Shown in pieces: positions 6,394 through 11,127 of a stretch of DNA of 11,537 bases. The notes under the pieces are model-generated. The model saw nothing but the letters and a program-made list of their open reading frames with translations, had not been told where the DNA came from and did no database searches. The position numbers were made by a program, and so were the translations under genes. The stretch is from assembly GCA_030643665.1 (NCBI GenBank), contig DAOWKS010000026.1, positions 1 through 11,537 on the forward strand, read 5' to 3'. The number at the start of each line of letters is the position of its first letter. Position 1 is the stretch's first letter. The stretch is from a bacterium. Lineage in GTDB: Bacteria; Patescibacteriota; Minisyncoccia; Minisyncoccales; JAGMAB01.

Positions 6394-6418
6394 ATTCCCA
6401 CTAACATTAAATAATTTA

Positions 6419-6745
6419 TTATTTGACTTTCCAATGGGTTGGTAGAAGCCAGAGACAATCGCATCCTATACAGTATCCTTCGCTTCCGCAGTAATATCTT
6501 GCCCCGGCGCATTTCAATAAACTGGGATGCCCCGGACTACAAAAATCCTGCATTTTCTCAATAGAGCAATCTTCGTTATTAGAACAGGGAATATGCTCTT
6601 CGGTTATTAGTTTTGACTTATGCCAACAGTAAACAGGGTAACGGTCAGAGCAAAGAGGATAATTTAATAAATCAGTAGCGAAAAGCAAAACAAATAAAGC
6701 GACAAATATCCCTATTCCTAAATAAAGTAATTTTGTTTTTGCCAT
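6419..6745 (-). CDS. Small membrane-anchored cysteine-rich protein
   Basis: A 108-residue protein with a short positive N-terminus, one membrane or signal segment (6-24), and an outer part with ten cysteines at 32, 40, 54, 60, 69, 79, 86, 92, 95 and 97. The stretch PCSNNEDCSIEKMQDFC...CGSEGYCIGCDC follows the 'CsnneDC......C...G.C' pattern of small disulfide-rich secreted modules. No catalytic motif is visible and I cannot name a family. It begins nine bases after the sigma factor stop, so it is almost certainly co-transcribed with it. That position is often held by an anti-sigma factor, but this protein has almost no cytoplasmic part to bind one. Confidence 0.7.
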   Translation of the reverse strand: MAKTKLLYLGIGIFVALFVLLFATDLLNYPLCSDRYPVYCWHKSKLITEEHIPCSNNEDCSIEKMQDFCSPGHPSLLKCAGARYYCGSEGYCIGCDCLWLLPTHWKVK

Positions 6746-6754
6746 AGGTTTATT

Positions 6755-7297
6755 CTATTTTTTTAATTTTTCTAAACTCCGATGGAGCAAGGATTTTATT
6801 GTCCCTTGTTTTTTGCCTAAAATTTCAGCGATTTCCTTAATTTTCTTTTTCTCAAAAAATCTTAAAGTTATTACTTCTTGGTATTTAACGGGGAGTTGAG
6901 TAATCTTTTCTTGAAGTATTAGAAAGTCCTGATGCTTTTTCAGTTCCTGCTCGGCTTCCAGGATTTCAGTAGAGGGATTTGTGACAGTAATTGGTTCTGG
7001 AATCTTCTCTAAAGAAACTGGTTTGTATTTATTTTTTCTAAAATAGTTGGCGATTTCATTATTAGCAATTCGGTAAAGCCAGGAAGAAAAGGGGATATTA
7101 CGCCAGCGAAATTGCCAGAGTTTCTTCAGGGCTTTGAAAAATGTTTCAGAAGTTATGTCTTGAGCAATCTCTAAATCGGCTACTCTTTTTAATACATAGC
7201 CAAAAATTTGAGAATAATATTGGTCATAAAGTTTGCCAAAAATCTCTGGATTTTTCTTTGCTTCTTTGATTAGTTCCTTTTCTTCTTTTAGATTCAT
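6755..7297 (-). CDS. ECF-type RNA polymerase sigma factor
   Basis: A 180-residue sigma-70 family protein with only regions 2 and 4, the ECF layout. Region 2 covers about 20-90 (FGKLYDQYYSQIFGYVLKRV, DITSETFFKAL, SSWLYRIANNEIANYFRK), responsible for -10 recognition and core binding. Region 4 covers about 128-178 (LQEKITQLPVKYQEVITLRF, KKIKEIAEILGKKQGTIKSL), whose helix-turn-helix reads the -35 box. The start is supported by a -10 box six bases upstream (7304-7309). A second, ECF-like promoter stands 50 bases before the ATG, consistent with autoregulation. It heads a run of five - strand genes, the other four encoding membrane-anchored proteins, so it probably directs an envelope response. Confidence 0.92.
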   Translation of the reverse strand: MNLKEEKELIKEAKKNPEIFGKLYDQYYSQIFGYVLKRVADLEIAQDITSETFFKALKKLWQFRWRNIPFSSWLYRIANNEIANYFRKNKYKPVSLEKIPEPITVTNPSTEILEAEQELKKHQDFLILQEKITQLPVKYQEVITLRFFEKKKIKEIAEILGKKQGTIKSLLHRSLEKLKK

Positions 7298-7303
7298 ATC
7301 AAA

Positions 7304-7312
7304 ATTATATCA
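7304..7312 (-). promoter_or_regulatory. Housekeeping extended -10 promoter of the sigma gene, apparently leaderless
   Basis: On the - strand TGA-TATAAT, a perfect -10 hexamer with a TGn extension, is followed by six bases (TTTGAT) and the sigma ATG. No good -35 is seen. The geometry matches that of lspA and the alpha/beta hydrolase, implying a basal transcript that starts at or near the ATG. Confidence 0.55.
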
Positions 7313-7347
7313 AAAACAAAAAGGATTTTCTACCTTCATTTTAATAT

Positions 7348-7375
7348 AACGCAGAAAATTCCAAAAGGTTGCGTT
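7348..7375 (-). promoter_or_regulatory. Putative autoregulatory ECF-sigma promoter
   Basis: On the - strand: AACGCAACCTTTT (7375-7363), nine bases, TGCGTT (7353-7348), then ATATT. Sequence and spacing are identical to 4261-4288. It lies 50 bases upstream of the ECF sigma ATG, the expected place for positive autoregulation. Confidence 0.62.
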
Positions 7376-7390
7376 TTTTGTTAGACCAGT

Positions 7391-7419
7391 TTGTTTTTTA
7401 AGCAAAAAAGTGATAAATT
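7391..7419 (+). promoter_or_regulatory. Promoter of the MBL-fold hydrolase gene
   Basis: TTGTTT (7391-7396), 17 bases, TAAATT (7414-7419), with a TGA extension directly before the -10. Transcription would start near 7426, about 40 bases before the ATG. Confidence 0.5.
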
Positions 7420-7465
7420 AAACTCAGAAAAGTGTAAAAATCTATGAAAGAATTTTTTGAGTAAT

Positions 7466-8071
7466 ATGCGAATTACTATTGTTTATGACAATACTGCTTT
7501 TAGAAAAGACCTTCAGGCAAATTGGGGCTTTTCCGCTTTAGTTGAGACAGGGAATACTCCCAAGATTTTATTTGATACTGGAGGCAACGGAAAGATTTTA
7601 TTAGACAATATGAAAAAATTAGGAATTGACCCTAATTCAATTGACGAGGTGTTTATTTCCCATAATCATTTTGACCATACAGGAGGATTGGCTGAATTTT
7701 TGAAAGTAAATCAGAAAGTTAAAATTTATAATCCTGATTCATTTTCCAAGCCAACTAAAATTCATAAAAATGTATTTTCTACCGGCAAATTAGACGGAAT
7801 AGAACAAAGCCTGGGAATTATAACTGAAAAAGGAATTGTTTTAATCGTTGGTTGTTCCCATCCTGAAATGAGTCATATTTTGGATGCGGCTAAACAATTC
7901 GGGAAGATTTATGCGATTATTGGAGGGATGCACGGATTTAAAGAATTTGAGTTATTCCAAGATTTAAAATTAGTCTGTCCTACCCACTGCACTCGGCACA
8001 AAGCTGAACTTAAAAAATTATATCCTCAAAAGTACATTGAAGGAGGAGTAGGCCGAGTAATTGAAATTTAA
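7466..8071 (+). CDS. MBL-fold metallo-hydrolase (COG1237-like)
   Basis: A 201-residue metallo-beta-lactamase-fold hydrolase. From ATG 7466 the metal-binding motif HNHFDH spans 66-71 (His66, His68, Asp70, His71), followed by TGG. Further conserved blocks are VGCSHPEM (His132), IIGGMHGF (His156) and CPTHCT (His174). The order 'SHxHxDHTGG ... GCSHP ... GGxH ... P.HCT' is that of COG1237, whose members include proteins annotated as dihydropterin/RFA-P synthase-like; the substrate here is unknown. It is shorter than the usual 240-280 residues, with the loss in the middle, but all metal-ligand blocks remain. A TTG at 7457 would add three residues; ATG 7466 is preferred. It is the first + strand gene after the sigma locus and is divergent from it. 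Confidence 0.83.
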   Translation: MRITIVYDNTAFRKDLQANWGFSALVETGNTPKILFDTGGNGKILLDNMKKLGIDPNSIDEVFISHNHFDHTGGLAEFLKVNQKVKIYNPDSFSKPTKIHKNVFSTGKLDGIEQSLGIITEKGIVLIVGCSHPEMSHILDAAKQFGKIYAIIGGMHGFKEFELFQDLKLVCPTHCTRHKAELKKLYPQKYIEGGVGRVIEI

Positions 8072-8082
8072 TATGAAAATTT

Positions 8083-8116
8083 AAAAACCGTCCCGTTTGC
8101 AGCGAAACGGTTTTTT
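8083..8116 (+). terminator. Hairpin terminator after the MBL-fold gene
   Basis: CCGTTT (8093-8098), loop GCAGCG, AAACGG (8105-8110), then six T. An alternative outer pairing uses AAAAACCG at 8083-8090 with CGGTTTTT. The 34 bases differ from 10657-10690 at only four positions, so it is a diverged copy of the same element. Confidence 0.8.
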
Positions 8117-8129
8117 GGTCCTCCTTTGC

Positions 8130-8158
8130 TTGTAAGCTACGGACGGACACAGTAGAAT
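8130..8158 (+). promoter_or_regulatory. Promoter of the alpha/beta hydrolase gene, apparently leaderless
   Basis: TTGTAA (8130-8135), 17 bases, TAGAAT (8153-8158), then six bases and the ATG at 8165. The predicted start point falls on or next to the ATG. Confidence 0.5.
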
Positions 8159-8164
8159 AATGAT

Positions 8165-8923
8165 ATGAAAGAAATAAAAGTTACGACCTTAAATGAATTT
8201 GGAGAAAAGCTTATTGGATTGGAAACCAGTCCTTTGGCTGAAAAAGAGAAATATCCAACAGTTATTTTGGTTCATGGTTTTGGCGTAACTAAAGAAGAGG
8301 CAGGAATGTTTGACAATATTGCGAAAAAACTTTCTGAAAGCGGATTTTTAGTTTATCGGTTTGACTTTTCCGGATGCGGAGAAAGCGAGGGCGATTATAG
8401 CGAAACTTCTCTAACTAAATTAAAATCAGATTTATCAAAAATATTAGATTTTGTTTATTCACAACCCAAAGTTGATAATTCAAGAATTGGTATTCTTGCC
8501 CAGTCATTCGGGACAGCCACCACTATAGCTTTAGAGCCAAAGATTAAATGTTTGGTTATGACAGGTTCCATATCGCGCCCAAAGGCAGTTATATCAAAAT
8601 TATTTGGTGATGGCTATAATCCAGAAGGAATCTCAACCAGGACTAAACTTGACGGAATAATTACCAAAACAAAGCCGCAATTCTGGAAAGATTTAGAAAA
8701 TTACAATTTACCGGAATCAATCAAGAAAATTAATTATCCCATTCTTTTTATCCACGGTTCCGCAGATGATACGGTTCCTATTTCAGAAATGGAAGCATAT
8801 TTTCAAAACGCAAACGAGCCAAAGAAAAAGATAATTATTAAGGGAGCAGGCCACGGCTTAGAAGTTAATAGAGATGAAACATATCAAATTGTTGTTGATT
8901 GGTTTCAAAAATATTTAGCTTAA
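8165..8923 (+). CDS. Alpha/beta hydrolase
   Basis: A 252-residue serine hydrolase of the alpha/beta fold, probably cytoplasmic because no signal peptide is present. The oxyanion-hole motif is VILVHGFG (33-40); the nucleophile elbow is LAQSFG with Ser114 (a variant of GxSxG with Ala in the first position); the acid is Asp201 in HGSADDTVP; and the base is His230 in KGAGHGL. RFDFSGCGESEGD (65-77) is the usual strand and loop of esterase/acyl-peptidase-like members. Length and all triad residues look complete. The substrate cannot be read from the sequence. It sits between two predicted promoters, so it may be transcribed alone, and it follows the MBL-fold gene after a terminator. Confidence 0.86.
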   Translation: MKEIKVTTLNEFGEKLIGLETSPLAEKEKYPTVILVHGFGVTKEEAGMFDNIAKKLSESGFLVYRFDFSGCGESEGDYSETSLTKLKSDLSKILDFVYSQPKVDNSRIGILAQSFGTATTIALEPKIKCLVMTGSISRPKAVISKLFGDGYNPEGISTRTKLDGIITKTKPQFWKDLENYNLPESIKKINYPILFIHGSADDTVPISEMEAYFQNANEPKKKIIIKGAGHGLEVNRDETYQIVVDWFQKYLA

Positions 8924-8939
8924 TTAATTGTAGGTTTTT

Positions 8940-8948
8940 TGGTAGAAT
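8940..8948 (+). promoter_or_regulatory. Extended -10 promoter of the split permease operon
   Basis: TGG-TAGAAT (hexamer at 8943-8948) stands nine bases before ATG 8958. The string GGTTTTTTGGTARAATGARA is shared with the lspA promoter. The -35 at the right distance (TTAATT, 8920-8925) is weak. The leader would be at most two or three bases. Confidence 0.5.
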
Positions 8949-8957
8949 GAAAATAAT

Positions 8958-9383
8958 ATGACGCAGTCAATTTTAAAAGAATCTTTAATTAAAACTTTAA
9001 ACGGTTTCAAGCAGGTTTTACCGATTATTTTGGGGGTTATTATGCTGGTTAGTTTATCCATTGTAACGATACCTAAAAGTTTTTATGAGAGTATTTTTAC
9101 CGGTAATAAAATTATAGATCCTTTGCTTGGAGCGATATTCGGCAGTATAGCAGCAGGAAATCCAATCACCAGCTATATTATAGGAGGAGAATTTTTAAAG
9201 CAGGGAGTTAGTTTGATTTCCGTGACAGCTTTTATTTTGACTTGGGTTAGCGTTGGCCTGATTCAACTGCCGGCAGAATCTTTAATGCTGGGAAAAAGAT
9301 TCGCAATTACAAGAAATGTTGTGAGTTTTTTGACGGCATTAGTAATTGCAATTCTAACTATTTTTACGTTATCTTTTTTATGA
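8958..9383 (+). CDS. Permease subunit 1 (DUF318/ArsP-like, N-terminal half)
   Basis: A 141-residue membrane protein with about four hydrophobic segments (18-38, 55-77, 86-105, 119-141). The segment GSIAAGNPITSYIIGGEFL (62-80) followed by a short loop and AFILTWVSVGLIQLP resembles the repeated motif of PF03773 permeases, in which a Gly/Pro-rich re-entrant stretch precedes a helix. Full-length members have about 300 or more residues with two such halves; here the halves are separate genes. The stop overlaps the ATG of the next gene (ATGA at 9380-9383), so the two are translationally coupled and presumably form a heterodimer. The transported species is unknown; relatives are linked to arsenic or metals, and the PF02579 gene downstream suggests a metal context. 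Confidence 0.75.
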   Translation: MTQSILKESLIKTLNGFKQVLPIILGVIMLVSLSIVTIPKSFYESIFTGNKIIDPLLGAIFGSIAAGNPITSYIIGGEFLKQGVSLISVTAFILTWVSVGLIQLPAESLMLGKRFAITRNVVSFLTALVIAILTIFTLSFL

Positions 9384-9901
9384 CAAACAGGATTTCAGAA
9401 AAAATTGGCGGCGGCTGGATTTTTTTCATCATAGTTGCAATTTTCTATTTAATTTTATTATCTTTTAATTTTCCTTTAGGTAAAGACGCCTTTATTAAAT
9501 TTTTTGAGCTTTTGCAGAAAATTATTCCTGTTTTTATTTTGGTATTTATCTTTATATTTATTTCAAATCTTTTTCTTGATGCCAAAAAAATAGCAAAATT
9601 TATTGGAGAAAGCGCCGGAATTAAGGGCTGGTTTGTATCAATTGCGGCGGGAATTTTATCTATGGGACCAATATATATGTGGTATCCTCTTCTGGCAGAC
9701 CTTAAGGAAAAAGGAATGAAAGAGTCCTTTATCGCGGTTTTTCTTTATAATCGGGCGATTAAGATACCTCTTTTGCCTTTGATGATTTATTATTTTGGGT
9801 TGACATTTGTTATAATACTTACTTTTTATATGATTTTATTTTCTATTATTAACGGGCTCTTGGTCGACAAACTTCTCAAATTTAAAAAACCAATTATTTA
9901 G
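9380..9901 (+). CDS. Permease subunit 2 (DUF318/ArsP-like, C-terminal half)
   Basis: A 173-residue membrane protein. Hydrophobic segments lie at about 11-29, 48-65, 84-103, 117-139 and 141-162. The most telling block is AAGILSMGPIYMWYPLLADL (89-108) followed by KEKGMKESFIAVFLYNRAIK and IPLLPLMIYYFG: a Gly/Pro-rich motif, a loop with a charged pair, then FLxNRAxKIPLLP, as seen in two-gene permeases of the COG0701 type in archaea and CPR bacteria. It overlaps the first subunit by four bases (ATGA), and together they match the size of a single-chain permease. A 54-bp tandem repeat begins just after its stop, then the NifX-like gene, which may share the transcript. Confidence 0.77.
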   Translation: MTNRISEKIGGGWIFFIIVAIFYLILLSFNFPLGKDAFIKFFELLQKIIPVFILVFIFIFISNLFLDAKKIAKFIGESAGIKGWFVSIAAGILSMGPIYMWYPLLADLKEKGMKESFIAVFLYNRAIKIPLLPLMIYYFGLTFVIILTFYMILFSIINGLLVDKLLKFKKPII

Positions 9902-9907
9902 TTCAAA

Positions 9908-10024
9908 TTATGAACCCAAAAATTAAGATTTTTGTCTTCTAATTTTTCACTTTATTCAAAATTATGAACCCAAAAATTAAGATTTTTGTCTTCTAATTTT
10001 TCACTTTATTCAAAATTATGAAAA
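9908..10024 (+). repeat. 54-bp tandem repeat with micro-ORFs before the NifX-like gene
   Basis: Two full copies with a 54-base period (ATG of each at 9910 and 9964) and a partial third whose ATG at 10018 is the real gene start. Each full copy contains a complete reading frame MNPKIKIFVF-stop and an AT-rich inverted repeat, AAAAATTA/TAATTTTT, around it. The copies appear identical, implying recent duplication. Confidence 0.92.
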
Positions 10025-10335
10025 TTGCTGTGGCCGTAATCAACAAAAACGAGAACGCAGAAATAAGTTCTCAAGCAGGGCGCGCCCCGTATTATTTAAT
10101 TTTTGATGAAAAGGGAGAACTGTTAGAAGCAATTTCTAATCCCTTTGCTGTTGGCGGCGGCGGGGCAGGATTTGCCGTGGCTAAAATGCTGGCTGACAAG
10201 GATGTGAATATTGTAATTGCCGGCGCTATTGGCGCGAATATGGCAAGCGCGTTGGATGAAAGGGGAATAAAATACTATGAAAAACAGGGGTTTGCAAAGG
10301 AAATAGTCCGAGAGATTCTAAACGGGGTTGACTAA
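10018..10335 (+). CDS. NifX/NafY-like (dinitrogenase Fe-Mo cofactor biosynthesis family) protein
   Basis: A 105-residue single-domain protein of PF02579. Visible family features are the opening strand MKIAVAV, SSQAGRAPYYLIFD (17-30), the glycine loop NPFAVGGGGAG (41-51), DVNIVIAGAIGANM (62-75) and GIKYYEKQGFAKEIV (83-97). The family includes NifX, NafY, the C-terminal part of NifB and the orange protein of sulfate reducers, and binds metal clusters. No nitrogenase genes are present here and such genomes lack nitrogen fixation, so a NifX role in FeMo-co synthesis is unlikely; handling of another metal cluster is a reasonable inference. It lacks Cys and has no His, so the ligands seen in some relatives are absent. 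It follows the split permease. Confidence 0.88.
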   Translation: MKIAVAVINKNENAEISSQAGRAPYYLIFDEKGELLEAISNPFAVGGGGAGFAVAKMLADKDVNIVIAGAIGANMASALDERGIKYYEKQGFAKEIVREILNGVD

Positions 10336-10345
10336 TTATTTTAAG

Positions 10346-10420
10346 ATGTTAATATTGTTTACAGATAGTTGCCTTAATCAAAATTTAGTCGAGTTTATTC
10401 AGGGAGCTAAAATTAATTAA
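10346..10420 (+). CDS. Possible 24-residue small ORF
   Basis: ATG to TAA gives MLILFTDSCLNQNLVEFIQG followed by AKIN, between the NifX-like gene and the cold-shock gene. Composition is protein-like, but there is no ribosome binding site or clear promoter and no recognised family. It may be a small protein, a leader ORF, or chance. Confidence 0.22.
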   Translation: MLILFTDSCLNQNLVEFIQGAKIN

Positions 10421-10439
10421 TTTATATTTAATCACAATC

Positions 10440-10637
10440 ATGGAGGGAACAATTAAAAACCTTACAGACAAAGGATTTGGATTTATTACTGTTGATGGCG
10501 AAGACAAAGATTTGTTTTTTCACAGCAACGAACTCAAAGACGTAACCTACGAAGAGTTAAAAGTAGGGGACAGGGTGTCTTTTGAGAAGACCGATTCTCC
10601 AAAAGGACCCAACGCAACAAATGTAACTCGCATTTAA
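10440..10637 (+). CDS. Cold-shock protein (CspA family)
   Basis: A 65-residue single cold-shock domain that binds single-stranded RNA or DNA and acts as an RNA chaperone. MEGTIKNLTDKGFGFITVDG includes RNP1 (KGFGFITV, 11-18); DLFFHS (24-29) is RNP2, with Phe in place of the common Val. The rest, VGDRVSFEKTDSPKGPNATNV, matches the final strands of the family. Length is typical. The usual Trp of the first strand (KWF) is Asn-Leu here, a change found in divergent members. No Shine-Dalgarno sequence is seen; the leader is very AT-rich. A strong terminator follows 16 bases after the stop, so it ends its transcript. It is probably unrelated in function to the metal-linked genes on either side. Confidence 0.92.
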   Translation: MEGTIKNLTDKGFGFITVDGEDKDLFFHSNELKDVTYEELKVGDRVSFEKTDSPKGPNATNVTRI

Positions 10638-10653
10638 GAGTTGATTCAGATTC

Positions 10654-10690
10654 AAAAAAACCGTCCCGCTTGCAGCGGGGCGGTTTTTTT
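10654..10690 (+). terminator. Strong hairpin terminator after the cold-shock gene
   Basis: A 16-bp stem with one G-T pair (10654-10669 with 10675-10690), loop TTGCA, with seven A at its 5' edge and seven T at its 3' edge. It is the most complete member of the CCCGCT/AGCGGG terminator family in this window and may work in both directions. Confidence 0.92.
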
Positions 10691-10702
10691 GATTGCGGGG
10701 GC

Positions 10703-10731
10703 TTGACAAGGTATTGTTATGGGTATATACT
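10703..10731 (+). promoter_or_regulatory. Near-consensus housekeeping promoter of the DUF5320-DUF134 pair
   Basis: TTGACA (10703-10708), exactly 17 bases, TATACT (10726-10731). Transcription should start near 10738, giving a leader of about 90 bases, unlike the leaderless promoters elsewhere in the window. It starts 12 bases after the preceding terminator. Confidence 0.82.
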
Positions 10732-10738
10732 CAAAATA

Positions 10739-10774
10739 AGAACCTGCAAAGCAGAACCTTTTTTCTCGCTTTGC
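10739..10774 (+). promoter_or_regulatory. Leader hairpins before the DUF5320 gene
   Basis: Two competing pairings: CTGC-AAA-GCAG (10744-10754) followed closely by six T (10759-10764), like a weak attenuator, or GCAAAGC (10746-10752) with GCTTTGC (10768-10774). The small palindrome is enclosed by AGAACCT direct repeats (10739-10745 and 10753-10759). A regulatory role is inferred only from this layout. Confidence 0.35.
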
Positions 10775-10828
10775 TTGAAATAGAAAGGTCGGGTTATCAA
10801 ATTATTATTAAATCAAAGAAACAAATTT

Positions 10829-11050
10829 ATGTCACCAAGATTTAACGGAACAGGTCCTTCAGGTTTTGGTCCGGGCACTGGCTGGGGCAGAGGTCCCTGC
10901 GGCGCCGGAGAAGGTTGGGGCAGGGGATTCGGCGGCAGAAGGTTTTATACCAGAAAAGAAGAATCAGAAGTGTTAAAAGACGAGGTTGAAGATTTAGAAC
11001 AAGAATTAAAAGCCATTAAAGAACGTTTGGCTGAACTAAAGGACAGGTAA
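10829..11050 (+). CDS. DUF5320 small Gly-rich/coiled-coil protein
   Basis: A 73-residue protein. The N-terminal half is Gly/Pro/Arg-rich, starting MSPRFNGTGPSGFGPGTGWG and continuing RGPCGAGEGWGRGFGGRRF, the signature of DUF5320. The C-terminal half (about 44-71, EESEVLKDEVEDLEQELKAI and beyond) is a strongly predicted coiled coil, so the protein probably oligomerises or binds a partner. Function is unknown; members are commonly encoded next to PF02579 and DUF134 genes, as here. It carries a single Cys (24) in GPCG. It is the first gene behind the near-consensus promoter at 10703-10731 and is probably co-transcribed with the DUF134 gene. Both sides of the gene carry an AGAACCT-palindrome-AGAACCT element. 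Confidence 0.85.
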   Translation: MSPRFNGTGPSGFGPGTGWGRGPCGAGEGWGRGFGGRRFYTRKEESEVLKDEVEDLEQELKAIKERLAELKDR

Positions 11051-11076
11051 GAACCTCCGCTTTCAGCGGAGAACCT
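11050..11076. repeat. Palindrome between AGAACCT direct repeats
   Basis: CTCCGCT-TTC-AGCGGAG (11055-11071), 7-bp arms, with AGAACCT at 11050-11056 and 11070-11076. It begins at the last base of the DUF5320 stop. The core matches the palindrome inside the 418-residue gene, and the flanks match the smaller element at 10739-10759. Confidence 0.75.
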
Positions 11077-11078
11077 TG

Positions 11079-11113
11079 TTTTCGGCAATGTATGAATGTA
11101 TATATTCCGAAAA
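11079..11113. promoter_or_regulatory. Inverted repeat before the DUF134 gene, possible operator
   Basis: TTTTCGG (11079-11085) and CCGAAAA (11107-11113) form perfect 7-bp arms 21 bases apart, ending 14 bases before the preferred DUF134 start. The arm spacing suits a dimeric DNA-binding protein, so DUF134 autoregulation is possible. A chance origin cannot be excluded. Confidence 0.3.
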
Positions 11114-11127
11114 TAAGAAATTTAGTT

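Noticed and set aside
7348..7375. AACGCA...TGCGTT hairpin with a following T-run, read as a + strand terminator (also at 4261-4288)
   Set aside because: No + strand gene ends upstream of either site, the stem is only 6 bp with a 16-base loop, and the conserved bases extend beyond the stem (AAAAGGT). On the - strand both copies sit directly upstream of gene starts with fixed spacing, which fits a promoter better.
9908..10017. CRISPR array
   Set aside because: The 54-bp units are directly adjacent with no unique spacers, there are only two full copies, and no cas genes are nearby.
10018..10335. Nitrogen-fixation gene nifX
   Set aside because: PF02579 membership is clear, but no nif structural or assembly genes are present and the family has many members outside nitrogen fixation, so no nif symbol is given.
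11092..11127. ATG at 11092 as start of the DUF134 gene
   Set aside because: The family begins at MxRPRxxRR, reached at 11128; the extra 12 residues do not match the family and would cover the inverted repeat.
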